From an uncultured Clostridia bacterium (lineage in GTDB: Bacteria > Bacillota > Clostridia > Oscillospirales > Acutalibacteraceae), in assembly GCA_937892525.1 (NCBI GenBank), contig CALAEV010000015.1:52381-116380 (forward strand): a stretch of 64,000 bases of DNA, in the 5' to 3' direction. The notes under the pieces were generated by a model that searched no databases, was not told the origin of the DNA, and was given only the letters and a program-made list of their open reading frames with translations. How positions within the stretch are numbered: the stretch's first letter is position 1; each line of letters opens with the position of its first letter. Positions 17,464-25,931 of the stretch are shown one piece after another. A program made the position numbers and the translations under genes.

Positions 17464-18213
17464 TTAATTCTCCTTTCTATATTTTTCGGTAATTCTGCGC
17501 ATTTCTTCGCTTAAAGTTCCGTCATTGTTATATGCAACAAGTGGTGCTTCAACTTTTAAGCCATTTTTAGCCCCACGCTTGCCCTCAATAAGCACAAGCC
17601 AAGGCTGTGTGTCGCCTTTTTTCGACACAAACCGAAGTCTTTTAGGCTCAATGCCATTGTTACGCATAGCCACCATAGCGTCAAACACTCTTTCAGGACG
17701 GTGGCAAATACAGAATTTACCACCAAAGCGTAAAAGTCGCGACGCACTTTTTGCAATATCTTCCATGTTGCAGAATGTTTCGTGACGAGCAATAGTTGAG
17801 CACTCGTCTTCATTTTTAATTCCACCATTTTCGATTTTATATGGTGGATTCATAGTTACCAAATCAAAGCTACCAGCCTTGAAGTCGTCAATATTTTTCA
17901 AATCTCTGTTATAGATTTTAATTTTTTCTGTATCGTTAAGTACTATTGAACGCTCTACCTGATTACAAGCGTTTTCCTGAATTTCTATGGCAGAAATCTC
18001 GCTACACTTTTTGTCGCGAAGCCACAGAAAAGGGATAATTCCACAACCTGTACCAAAATCACATGCGTTGTCAGTTGGTCGTGGATTTGCAAAATTGGCA
18101 AGCAACATAGCATCCGTGCCAAAGGTGTGTTGCTTTGACACAACTACACCCACACCCTCGCCCAAATCTTCAATATGTTCATTTTCTAAAAGAGAAATGT
18201 TATTAATCAACAT
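17464..18213 (-). CDS. tRNA1(Val) (adenine-37-N6)-methyltransferase-like (TrmN6/YabB)
   Basis: About 249 residues. A class I SAM methyltransferase with the SAM loop CDFGTGCGIIPF and the amino-methyltransferase motif MNPPYK, as in the YfiC/YabB group that modify A37 of tRNA. ATG at 18213 has GAGG 7-8 nt upstream and overlaps the end of the MgtC-like gene by 11 bases, so the genes are co-translated. rsmI follows after one base, the usual Firmicutes pairing. Confidence 0.88.
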   Translation of the reverse strand: MLINNISLLENEHIEDLGEGVGVVVSKQHTFGTDAMLLANFANPRPTDNACDFGTGCGIIPFLWLRDKKCSEISAIEIQENACNQVERSIVLNDTEKIKIYNRDLKNIDDFKAGSFDLVTMNPPYKIENGGIKNEDECSTIARHETFCNMEDIAKSASRLLRFGGKFCICHRPERVFDAMVAMRNNGIEPKRLRFVSKKGDTQPWLVLIEGKRGAKNGLKVEAPLVAYNNDGTLSEEMRRITEKYRKEN

Positions 18214-18937
18214 AAATATCCTCAACGTCTTCCATACTGCGAATGGTTGTAATCATAAGTGAGAGTGAGTCATCATTTTTAGGGAATACAAGCACTTTAA
18301 TAACTGATGTGTCTTTACGGCGCTTAAATTTCAAATCCTTTGTTTCGGTGTAAACAACCTCCATAGAATGAATTGTACCACCACATTGTTTAATTGTTTT
18401 TGTAATAAGTGGAATCTGAGTGCCTACATCTTTAATTTCAATAAAGAGAAGTTTACCTGCAGAGCCACGCACAATAAATCTTTTAAGAGAGTTAAGTGTA
18501 AGATAAATTACTAAGGTTGCAACAAAAGCACCTGCGTAAAAGCCTGAACCTACTGCAATACCTATACAAGCAACTGCCCAAAGAGATGCAGCAGTTGTAA
18601 GACCTTTAACCGAAAATCCCTCACGAAGAATAGTACCTGCACCCAAGAAACCGATACCACTTAAAACCTGTGCGCTCATTCGTGTCACATCAGTTGTAAG
18701 TCCTTGCTCTTTTGCAATATAAACAGATGTGAGCATTACAAGGGCTGAGCCTACTGACACAAGAATATGTGTTCTAAAACCTGCCGGACGGTGCGAATGT
18801 TCACGCTCGTAACCTATAAAGCCACTAAAAAGTGCAGCAAATCCTATTTTTACAAAGGCATCAACAAGAAAACGGATTTGGTCAAAACTCCATACCCATA
18901 ATGCAATTTCTTTAACAGATTCTAAGAACTCTGCCAA
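18203..18937 (-). CDS. MgtC/SapB-family membrane protein
   Basis: 244 residues. Four to five membrane segments at residues ~25-150 contain the family motifs FSGFIGYERE, AGFRTHILVSVGSALVMLTS, GIGFLGAGTILREG and TTAASLW. The soluble C-terminal ~90 residues look like an ACT-type domain (VYTETKD...). Some MgtC proteins inhibit F-ATPase or support growth at low magnesium; the job here is unknown. It lies 16 bases after the degenerate P-type ATPase gene, so the two membrane proteins may be produced together. Confidence 0.9.
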   Translation of the reverse strand: MAEFLESVKEIALWVWSFDQIRFLVDAFVKIGFAALFSGFIGYEREHSHRPAGFRTHILVSVGSALVMLTSVYIAKEQGLTTDVTRMSAQVLSGIGFLGAGTILREGFSVKGLTTAASLWAVACIGIAVGSGFYAGAFVATLVIYLTLNSLKRFIVRGSAGKLLFIEIKDVGTQIPLITKTIKQCGGTIHSMEVVYTETKDLKFKRRKDTSVIKVLVFPKNDDSLSLMITTIRSMEDVEDIYVD

Positions 18938-18953
18938 CTAACTCATCTCCAAT

Positions 18954-21683
18954 TTATATTTTTCTGAAACTTGGTAAAACAGAAAGGACTACTGCCCAGA
19001 CTGCTTGATATATAATAATCTGCCATACACCGATTTGTGCAAGTCCTGAAAGGAATGCAAGAAGTGCTACAATAGCAACACCTATAAAGGACGCTACTAA
19101 CTGAACTGTTCTTGATACAGTTACGTAAGAACTGATTGCAAAGGCACTGTGAAGTGCTGAAAGCATAGTTTTAACTCTGCCATCGTGAATAATTTTTGCA
19201 TCTGCACGGTCTATTTCGGCATTCTTCACTTTTGTAAACATTTCACCTGCAACAGGATTGATAATTTTAACAACATTTGACGGAAGTCCGAACTCGCGCT
19301 CAATAAAGCTTTCTGTAATATTTGCGTCAGATGTTCTAAAGAAGATTGTAAGACCGTCTTTTTCAAGCTCACGCATATATCTTGCAGTTTCTTCGTTTGC
19401 TTTATACACTACAACAAACATTGCAGAAATTTTACCCTCAATTGCAAGGTAAATTACATTTTTACCGTTTGATTTGTATTTTTCTTCAAGGTCTTTGTCA
19501 GGTGTTTCAACGTTATGATGAACTAAAAGCTCACGGTTACCAACTAAAACTCTGTGGTTGTGAATCCAACAAGAGCAACCGAGTTTTTCTTCATAAGAAA
19601 GGGACTCGACAGGGAAAAGAAGCTCTTTTTTACCTATTATTACGCCCTCAAAAACATCTGCAAGCACGCCACCTGATGCAATAATAACAGATGCAGTATA
19701 AAGAATTGCCTCGTCAATACGCATTTTGTGGTAAAGTTTCATACCCTCAATATTACAGCCACCACTTACAAAAGCGTCACAAGCGTCAATCATAACACCA
19801 TTTGAGTTTACTGCGTCTTCAACTGCGCTGTAACCGTTGATTGCAGTACCCTCTGCGTTAAGTTTTTTGTTTGCAGCACTTAAATTAACTGCCGAAATAA
19901 GACTTGCAGCAACTGGAAGTCCCATAAGAATAATGCCCGTAAGAGTGCTTACCCCTGCAAAGAAATTCTTTGAAACTACACCATAAATAAGACCTACAAC
20001 TATTGCAACAAGGCAAATTACAGGCACAGCAATTTTGAAAAGTGGTCCTGTAACCTCAGCAGAGCGTGAAAGTTCAACAAAGCGTGCAGGGAAACCTATT
20101 TTTGCAGAATACTTAATATCAGGGTCTCCAAGCATAAGACCACGTGCAATTTCGTTTGCAGTATCTTCATGTGGTATGTTCTGAACGCTGAAGCATTCAA
20201 ATTCTTCGTCAGATACTATGTAGAAATTATCAATATCATTTTTGCAACGGATAAGTTCACCTACGGTTTTCATAATCATAGGAACAAGTACTGCACCTGA
20301 CAAAAGGCAGGCAACTGACTCAACACTATCGGTAAATATGAAACCGAAAACACATTGAAGCACACCTGCAAGTGCAGATACAGAAATAACTGTATCCATA
20401 TCTACTGTTTTATTTTTAAGATTTTTAACTGCGTTTGTAAAACTACGGAAATTAAGTCCACAAGCCACTAAAAGCAACAAAAGTTGAGTTGCAACATATA
20501 CAAATTCATTGTTACCGTAAATTTCAAAGTTACCGTTTTCTGTGCCTGCAACACCTGCCAAAATTGCCATAACAAAACAGATTATTGAAAGCACAACTGT
20601 TTTAATGGTAAGTGAAGATTTTTCTTTAAGCAACTCTTCTTCAACATGGACTTTTTCTTTTGGCCCATAATATTCACAAGCAAGGGTGCGTTTTTGACGG
20701 TCAAAACGTTTTTTTGGTGCAGAGGATGTTTCTTCAACCTCTTGCTGAAAAAGAACACCGTCTGACATAAACTCTTTAACTTTATCCTGACGCTTAATGC
20801 GAAGTTCTTTTTCTGCTTGTTCTTCTGTCTGAATATTAACAGGCTCGTTATCATCACCAAAGCCGTCAAGCATAATCTGGTTATCAGAAACAACTTCTTC
20901 AGGTTCAGTTACAATAAATCTTGTTTTTTCTTGTTCTAACTCATACTCGGCAGGTACAATAGTTGGCATTGGCTCAATGCCGTCAGTATTGCTTGACGCC
21001 TGTTTATTCTTCTTTACCACAACACCGGGGGTCTCGATAGTTTTTTGTGGTAATGAGGCAATTAAATCTCTATGCTCCTGAGTTTTCTCAATATTCTGCT
21101 GAGGCTTATTCATAAAGTGTTTTCTGTATTTTTCTTCACCTATTGCAGAGCTTGAAAGAGGTTGCGCCTCACCTGTTGTTGTTCTTACAACCTTATTTCC
21201 TAAATTATGAGAAATATTAGGATTATATGCCCCACGAATATCTACTTCATTGAACATTCTTGTTTTTTCTATTGAAATCTGCCCACTTACAGACTTAAGC
21301 TCTTCTTTTTCTTCAGTTTCTTCCACAAATTCTTCTGCTTCAGAACCGATTTCAACGCCATCAGACATAAGACCAATTTGTCCGTCATCGGCTACAAGCA
21401 CACCAACATCACCTGTTTTTTCGGTTACATCGTCAGTTTGTTCTTCCTCTGCAAAGCCAACTTCACTTATATTAAGTGAAAATTCTCTTTTTTCTTTCTT
21501 AAAGTTAGGAACAATAACTGTTTTTTCAGTAACAGTAGGTTTTTGTGTGTCAGCCTCGGCAATATCATCTATTAACGCATCGATTTTGTCGGCTGAATAT
21601 TCAGTTTCAGTTTCTTCCACCATATAATTCTTTGCTGACGCAAGAATTTCATCAATCAATGAATCTGGTATTCTTTCTGCCAT
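18954..21683 (-). CDS. Degenerate P-type-ATPase-like membrane protein with long acidic N terminus
   Basis: 909 residues. Residues 1-350 are acidic, low-complexity and probably disordered. Paired membrane segments follow at ~361-410 and ~430-475, then ~548-600, with a final set at ~845-905. The soluble part between 600 and 840 looks like P- and N-domains of a P1-type ATPase: LMGLPVAASL at 586-595 stands where the ion-binding CPx/P-L helix would be, RVLVGNRELL at 711-720 resembles the N-domain of heavy-metal pumps, and the end of the P-domain follows. The DKTGT site is replaced by DACDAF (633-638), TGDN by TSDA (784-787), and GDGxND by HDGRVKT (833-839). So it should not form the aspartyl-phosphate cycle; a regulatory or scaffold role is inference. 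Confidence 0.72.
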   Translation of the reverse strand: MAERIPDSLIDEILASAKNYMVEETETEYSADKIDALIDDIAEADTQKPTVTEKTVIVPNFKKEKREFSLNISEVGFAEEEQTDDVTEKTGDVGVLVADDGQIGLMSDGVEIGSEAEEFVEETEEKEELKSVSGQISIEKTRMFNEVDIRGAYNPNISHNLGNKVVRTTTGEAQPLSSSAIGEEKYRKHFMNKPQQNIEKTQEHRDLIASLPQKTIETPGVVVKKNKQASSNTDGIEPMPTIVPAEYELEQEKTRFIVTEPEEVVSDNQIMLDGFGDDNEPVNIQTEEQAEKELRIKRQDKVKEFMSDGVLFQQEVEETSSAPKKRFDRQKRTLACEYYGPKEKVHVEEELLKEKSSLTIKTVVLSIICFVMAILAGVAGTENGNFEIYGNNEFVYVATQLLLLLVACGLNFRSFTNAVKNLKNKTVDMDTVISVSALAGVLQCVFGFIFTDSVESVACLLSGAVLVPMIMKTVGELIRCKNDIDNFYIVSDEEFECFSVQNIPHEDTANEIARGLMLGDPDIKYSAKIGFPARFVELSRSAEVTGPLFKIAVPVICLVAIVVGLIYGVVSKNFFAGVSTLTGIILMGLPVAASLISAVNLSAANKKLNAEGTAINGYSAVEDAVNSNGVMIDACDAFVSGGCNIEGMKLYHKMRIDEAILYTASVIIASGGVLADVFEGVIIGKKELLFPVESLSYEEKLGCSCWIHNHRVLVGNRELLVHHNVETPDKDLEEKYKSNGKNVIYLAIEGKISAMFVVVYKANEETARYMRELEKDGLTIFFRTSDANITESFIEREFGLPSNVVKIINPVAGEMFTKVKNAEIDRADAKIIHDGRVKTMLSALHSAFAISSYVTVSRTVQLVASFIGVAIVALLAFLSGLAQIGVWQIIIYQAVWAVVLSVLPSFRKI

Positions 21684-21721
21684 AATAACATCCCCCGAAA
21701 ATTATTATAGTTAAATATTTT

Positions 21722-22483
21722 TTAGCGTTGGTTAGCAAACTCGTACATAAGTATTCCACCTGCTACGGAAGCATTAAGTGAGTTGATTTGTCCTTTCATT
21801 TTAAGGGACACAATAAAGTCACACTTTTCACGGATTATTCTACTCATACCGTCACCCTCTGAGCCGATTACAAGAACTGCTGGACCGTCAAGGTTGACTT
21901 TTCTCACATCTTCGCCATCCATATCAGCACCATATACCCACAAGCCTTTTTCTTTAAGTTCGTCAAGAGTTGATGCAAGATTTGAAACTCTAGCAACCTT
22001 CATATATTCAAGAGCACCTGCACTTGTTTTGCCAACTGTGTAGTTAAGTGATGCACTTCTGCGTTTTGGAATGATAATTCCGTGAACGCCTGCAGCCTCA
22101 GCAGTACGGATTATCGCACCTAAATTGTGTGGGTCTTCAATACCGTCGCAAGCCACAATAAATGGTGCTTCGCCACGTTCTTCTGCAACTGCAAGGATTT
22201 CTTCAACCGTTGAATAATCGTGAGCAGCACAGATTGCCACAACGCCCTGATGATTAGCGTGACCACACATAAAGTCAAGTTTTTTCTTGTCAACTTCCTT
22301 TACTACTGCACCTTTATCGCGACATTGACCAATGATTTTACCAACCGAGCCGTTTTTCTCGCCTCTTAAAACAAAGAGAGTATCAATCTCACGGCCTGAC
22401 TTGATAAGTTCGGTCACAGCGTTTCTGCCGATAATTAAATCCTTTTGTCTTTCTTCTTGGAATTTATCAATTTTATTATCCAT
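21722..22483 (-). CDS. rlmB: 23S rRNA 2'-O-methyltransferase, RlmB/TrmH family
   Basis: About 253 residues. An N-terminal substrate-binding domain (IIGRNAVTELIKSGREIDTL, residues ~17-90) precedes a SPOUT methyltransferase domain with CDGIEDPHNLGAIIRTAEAAG, VIGSEGDGMSR and MKGQINSLNASVAGGILMYE. This is the RlmB type, which methylates G2251 of 23S rRNA in E. coli. ATG at 22483 has GGAGTAGGA upstream; the longer in-frame start at 22660 was rejected because it spans the intergenic region. Confidence 0.92.
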   Translation of the reverse strand: MDNKIDKFQEERQKDLIIGRNAVTELIKSGREIDTLFVLRGEKNGSVGKIIGQCRDKGAVVKEVDKKKLDFMCGHANHQGVVAICAAHDYSTVEEILAVAEERGEAPFIVACDGIEDPHNLGAIIRTAEAAGVHGIIIPKRRSASLNYTVGKTSAGALEYMKVARVSNLASTLDELKEKGLWVYGADMDGEDVRKVNLDGPAVLVIGSEGDGMSRIIREKCDFIVSLKMKGQINSLNASVAGGILMYEFANQR

Positions 22484-22624
22484 TTTCCTACTCCGTTCAG
22501 GCATAGTTACACATAATATTTTTAATATCTTATTATAACAAAAAACACAAGATATTACAATATAAAAATTACAATATCTTGTGTATTTCAGTAAAAATTT
22601 TGTTGTATTTTGTATTTTTGGCAT

Positions 22625-22656
22625 AAAAATAGTGGAGAAAGTCTCCCCACTATTTC
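22625..22656 (-). terminator. Terminator of the murT-gatD unit
   Basis: ATAGTGGGGAGA...TCTCCACTAT hairpin directly after the gatD-like stop codon, followed on the minus strand by TTTTTATG. Confidence 0.85.
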
Positions 22657-22663
22657 TCAACTG

Positions 22664-23371
22664 TTATTTCAATAATTCTTTTATTCTGTTTTCGTATGCC
22701 TGTTTTTCATATTTAAGCTCTACTCCTACATACTCACTATCCACAAGCTTTATAAGATAATCTGTAAATTGTGGGTTAAGTGGTAAAATTGGTCCTGTGT
22801 GGTATGTCGCGAAAAGGTTATTTTTATGAACACCTTCTATTTTAGTTTCTTTATTCATACCTGCACCTGTTTTCATAGTGAGAAATGGGCAAGGATTTTC
22901 TCCGTAAGAGTGGCTTAAAAGGTTTTTGAAACCTGTAATTTGCATACCATTAAATTCGCCTACGCTACAATCGTTATAGCGAAGTCTTGAAAACTGTTTT
23001 GCATAGTATGGAAAGAATTTAAGACAATCGTGTTTTTCGCCTTTAGCATCTTCAATATAGTCACCAAAAATCTCAAAAGCGTTGCCTGTTGCAAGGATTA
23101 CTCCAGCATTTTCAATGCGTTTTTCTAAATCTTCACGGTGCTTTTTAAGAGTTTCAATCTCTACAAGTTGATGTTTTTCCTGGCAAGGACCAATAAGCAA
23201 AATATCAACATTTTCGTTCACAAATTTTGGCTCGTCGAAAAGAGAAGTTTTGCAGATTTCAACATCATAACCTGCAAGAGTGAGTTTTTTCTGCAAATAC
23301 TCGCAGTTACCACGGTCGCCGTAAAGGTTGTTATATTCGGGGTAAAGCACTTCAATTACAAACTTTTTCAT
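22664..23371 (-). CDS. GatD-like class I glutamine amidotransferase lacking the nucleophilic cysteine
   Basis: 235 residues of the CobB/CobQ-type amidotransferase fold, placed 2 bases after murT. In S. aureus GatD supplies ammonia to MurT for amidation of the D-glutamate in lipid II. Here the N terminus (PEYNNLYGDRGNCEYLQKK) and the histidine region (ATYHTGPILPLNPQ) are conserved. The elbow that should read CGGYQ is ATGNAFEIFG at residues ~93-102, so the cysteine is missing; the preceding GGGQDREQ motif also differs (GPCQEKHQ). Either it is inactive as a glutaminase, MurT uses free ammonia, or another residue serves. murT linkage makes the family call secure. Confidence 0.83.
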   Translation of the reverse strand: MKKFVIEVLYPEYNNLYGDRGNCEYLQKKLTLAGYDVEICKTSLFDEPKFVNENVDILLIGPCQEKHQLVEIETLKKHREDLEKRIENAGVILATGNAFEIFGDYIEDAKGEKHDCLKFFPYYAKQFSRLRYNDCSVGEFNGMQITGFKNLLSHSYGENPCPFLTMKTGAGMNKETKIEGVHKNNLFATYHTGPILPLNPQFTDYLIKLVDSEYVGVELKYEKQAYENRIKELLK

Positions 23372-23373
23372 AA

Positions 23374-24750
23374 TTACTTAACCCCCTTTTCTTTCAATGC
23401 ATTTTTGATTTTTGCAACTACACTTGTAGCATAAAGTTCAAAATAAATCACAATGCTTCTGTCAGCATTTGCATTTTTGCTGACTGCATTTGCCAACTCA
23501 TCATAATTCTCAAAAAGAACGAATTTAGATGTGTCAAGCCCTTTGATTTCAAGGCACCCAGCCAAATCATAGCAACGAGAACCACCAATATAAACTGTCT
23601 TGATTTTATCACTTTGGAGTGGCGCAAAATCAGTATCATAAAGCCATGAAATATCTTCGTGACCGTGAACTTTGTCATTACTATCAGTAATCAAAAGTAC
23701 AACATCTTTATCGTTTTCAGTACTGTCAAGGTATTTAAGACTTTGCGAGCAAGAGATTGGATTCTGGTTTTTTGAGAGCATTGAAACCACTTCAACGCCA
23801 CCAAATTTGTTCTCTTGGAATCGACCTGTTTTTGATGATAAATCTTCAATACTGTTTGCGATTATATCAATGTCAATACCCATAAGGCGACAGATTGCAC
23901 AAGCACCTGTTATGTTGAAAACATTGAAGAAATTGCCCTTTTGATATGGCAAAACAAAACTTTCGCCTTTGTCCCCATTGAAAACAAAAGTTCCGTTCAA
24001 GAAATCAACATCACTTGCAAAATATGTGCTTTGTGGCATTGTAAATCCACAAGAATTACACTTTGGTACGCCTATATGGTTATAGTGATAGAACTCATAA
24101 TCTAACTTATGATTACATTTAGGACAAGCAATTAAATCGCAAACTGTGTCTTCACATTTTGTTGTGCTTCTTTCTGTTTTGTTTACAGAAAAGAATACGC
24201 GATTGCATTTTTCTTCGCCTAAAAGTCCTGAAATACCGTCATTTGCATTAAGAACAAGCGTAGTTTTTTCGTCTAAATAATCGTTAATTTTATCGAAAAT
24301 AAATCCGCTGTGACCGTTTCGCATAATTGAATCACGAAAAAGGTTTGTGCAAAGAATGTAATCAGGAACAAACTTTGTATAAATAAACTGTGATGAGCGC
24401 TCGTCAACTTCAAGCACTACCACATCAGATTTAACCTTGCCACCTAATGTGCAATCACTTGCAAGTGCAGTTACAAGACCAGGAGCCATATTTGAGCCTT
24501 TTGAGTTGTTTACAACAGATTTGCCACTATTACGGATTATGTGAGTCAATAAGTTTGATGTACCTGTTTTACCGTTTGTACCTGTTACGCACACGGTAGT
24601 TTTAGGCATAGTGAAACGAGCAAGTGCATCAGGGCAGATTTTAAGCATAATCTCGCCTGGAAGATTGGTACCTCTCTTAAATATTTTATCAAGCAAGAAA
24701 ATTGAAACCTTGCCCACAATCAAAGCAATTAAAAATCTTAATTTACCCAT
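23374..24750 (-). CDS. murT: Lipid II isoglutaminyl synthase, MurT-type Mur ligase subunit
   Basis: About 458 residues. The P-loop is VTGTNGKTGTSN, in a Mur-ligase central domain; a ribbon-type zinc knuckle (CPKC...CNSC) is inserted between, as usual for MurT; the C-terminal DUF1727 domain begins near SKTGRFQENKFGG. With GatD it amidates the second residue of the peptidoglycan stem peptide. ATG at 24750 has AAAGGA 7 nt upstream and follows the RING-like gene directly. Confidence 0.92.
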   Translation of the reverse strand: MGKLRFLIALIVGKVSIFLLDKIFKRGTNLPGEIMLKICPDALARFTMPKTTVCVTGTNGKTGTSNLLTHIIRNSGKSVVNNSKGSNMAPGLVTALASDCTLGGKVKSDVVVLEVDERSSQFIYTKFVPDYILCTNLFRDSIMRNGHSGFIFDKINDYLDEKTTLVLNANDGISGLLGEEKCNRVFFSVNKTERSTTKCEDTVCDLIACPKCNHKLDYEFYHYNHIGVPKCNSCGFTMPQSTYFASDVDFLNGTFVFNGDKGESFVLPYQKGNFFNVFNITGACAICRLMGIDIDIIANSIEDLSSKTGRFQENKFGGVEVVSMLSKNQNPISCSQSLKYLDSTENDKDVVLLITDSNDKVHGHEDISWLYDTDFAPLQSDKIKTVYIGGSRCYDLAGCLEIKGLDTSKFVLFENYDELANAVSKNANADRSIVIYFELYATSVVAKIKNALKEKGVK

Positions 24751-24751
24751 T

Positions 24752-25288
24752 TTATTCGTCCTTTTCTTTCTGCTTTTCAACTAATTTTGATAAGTAAAAC
24801 GCATTTTTCTGTGAGTTGTTTACCATTTCTGCGATACCTTTTACCACAAGTGCCAAGGCAACTCCGAGTCCTACCAAAGCAAGTCCACCAATAACACCTA
24901 CAAATTCTCGAAGCAAAGGGAACGAGAAGTAAATTACTAACGCTGCCCCACCGGCTACACCTGAAATCAACATTATAAGTGATGCCAAAAGCACGGAGTT
25001 TGCAACAGGTGAAGATGGCATTTCTCTGGTTACTGTTTCTGCGAAATCTTCTTCATCAACAGTATTATTTGCATCTTTAAGCTCATTTTCTTCACTGTGT
25101 TGATTTTGAGCCTCATACTCTTTTTGTGCCTGTATCATTTCATAAATAGGATTATACTTTTTACAGGTCACGCAATTTTCAGTATCTTCCCAACATTCTT
25201 TATGATAAACTTCCCAACAGAATGGGCATTCAACTGCGTTTTCTTCAGGGATAGGCTGGTTGCATTTTGCACATATAAGGTTTGCCAT
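24752..25288 (-). CDS. Prokaryotic RING-finger-like membrane protein
   Basis: About 178 residues. Residues 1-50 hold a cross-brace-like zinc site: CAKC, CPFC, YHKEC and CVTC, resembling Prok-RING family 1. An acidic linker leads to two membrane segments (~97-147) and a charged C-terminal tail. ATG at 25288 has AGGTGAGG upstream. It is the first gene of the unit with murT and gatD, so a link to envelope assembly is suggested by position only. Confidence 0.72.
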   Translation of the reverse strand: MANLICAKCNQPIPEENAVECPFCWEVYHKECWEDTENCVTCKKYNPIYEMIQAQKEYEAQNQHSEENELKDANNTVDEEDFAETVTREMPSSPVANSVLLASLIMLISGVAGGAALVIYFSFPLLREFVGVIGGLALVGLGVALALVVKGIAEMVNNSQKNAFYLSKLVEKQKEKDE

Positions 25289-25360
25289 AAACACCTCACC
25301 TTTCTATAAGAATAATTATAAAATTTATAGTTGTTAAAGTCAATAAGAAAGTAAAATAAA

Positions 25361-25384
25361 GAACTCGACAAACTATAGTTTATA
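25361..25384. repeat. Relic end of the MITE-like family
   Basis: GAACTCGACAAACTATAGTTT matches the terminal sequence of the element at 11001-11260. No second end was found close by, so it is probably a solo relic. Confidence 0.5.
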
Positions 25385-25390
25385 AACAAA

Positions 25391-25415
25391 AAGGGTGGAG
25401 GAAATCCCCCACCCT
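25391..25415 (-). terminator. Terminator of the lysis cassette
   Basis: AAGGGTGG/CCCACCCTT stem followed on the minus strand by TTTTTGTTT, 10 bases after the holin stop codon. Confidence 0.88.
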
Positions 25416-25424
25416 TATATAGAA

Positions 25425-25667
25425 TTATTCATTTTTAAGTTGTTTTACTACCTGATTACCGTAAACTGCCGTACCTGTTACAAGAACACCTTGCACAACA
25501 CTATGAGGTGTCAAACCAAGTATTGCAACTGTTCCTACTATGCCAAAAAACAAGAGTATCAACGGTATGTATTTGTCAGGAATTTTTTCTGTATTTTTTA
25601 CTATCATACCAATAACATTAAGCACAGGAATTAACACAAGTGCGTTTTCTACAATATATTCTACCAT
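25425..25667 (-). CDS. Phage-type holin
   Basis: 80 residues with two membrane segments (~10-24 and ~33-68) separated by the short polar turn KNTEKIPDKYIP, and a lysine-rich C terminus. This pattern is typical of small Firmicutes phage holins, which form pores in the cytoplasmic membrane so that the lysin can reach the wall. Last gene of the cassette, right after the XhlA-like gene. Confidence 0.8.
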   Translation of the reverse strand: MVEYIVENALVLIPVLNVIGMIVKNTEKIPDKYIPLILLFFGIVGTVAILGLTPHSVVQGVLVTGTAVYGNQVVKQLKNE

Positions 25668-25676
25668 AATTCCTCC

Positions 25677-25931
25677 TTAAAAGATGTAGCTTACAACTAC
25701 ACCACAAATAGCGCTAATCAACGCGATTACTACCTTATCCCACAACCAGCTTGGTCGTTTTTTGAGTGCCTCTATGCTCTCTTTCAGCTCTCCAAGAGTT
25801 ACAAGCATACTGTCAAGTTTTGTAACGCTCTGGACTTGTGTAAGTGTTACATCGTTAACTTTTTTGTATAAAATCTGTATATCAGATTCTACCTTATCAA
25901 GACGATGATTCATCATTTCGTTTTCAAGCAT
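25677..25931 (-). CDS. XhlA-like lysis accessory protein
   Basis: 84 residues: a long amphipathic coiled coil (MNHRLDKVESDIQILYKKVNDV...) and one C-terminal membrane segment (VVIALISAICGVVVSYIF). This is the plan of XhlA, which assists holin and lysin in B. subtilis prophage PBSX. Its start overlaps the end of the lysin gene by 8 bases. Confidence 0.78.
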   Translation of the reverse strand: MLENEMMNHRLDKVESDIQILYKKVNDVTLTQVQSVTKLDSMLVTLGELKESIEALKKRPSWLWDKVVIALISAICGVVVSYIF

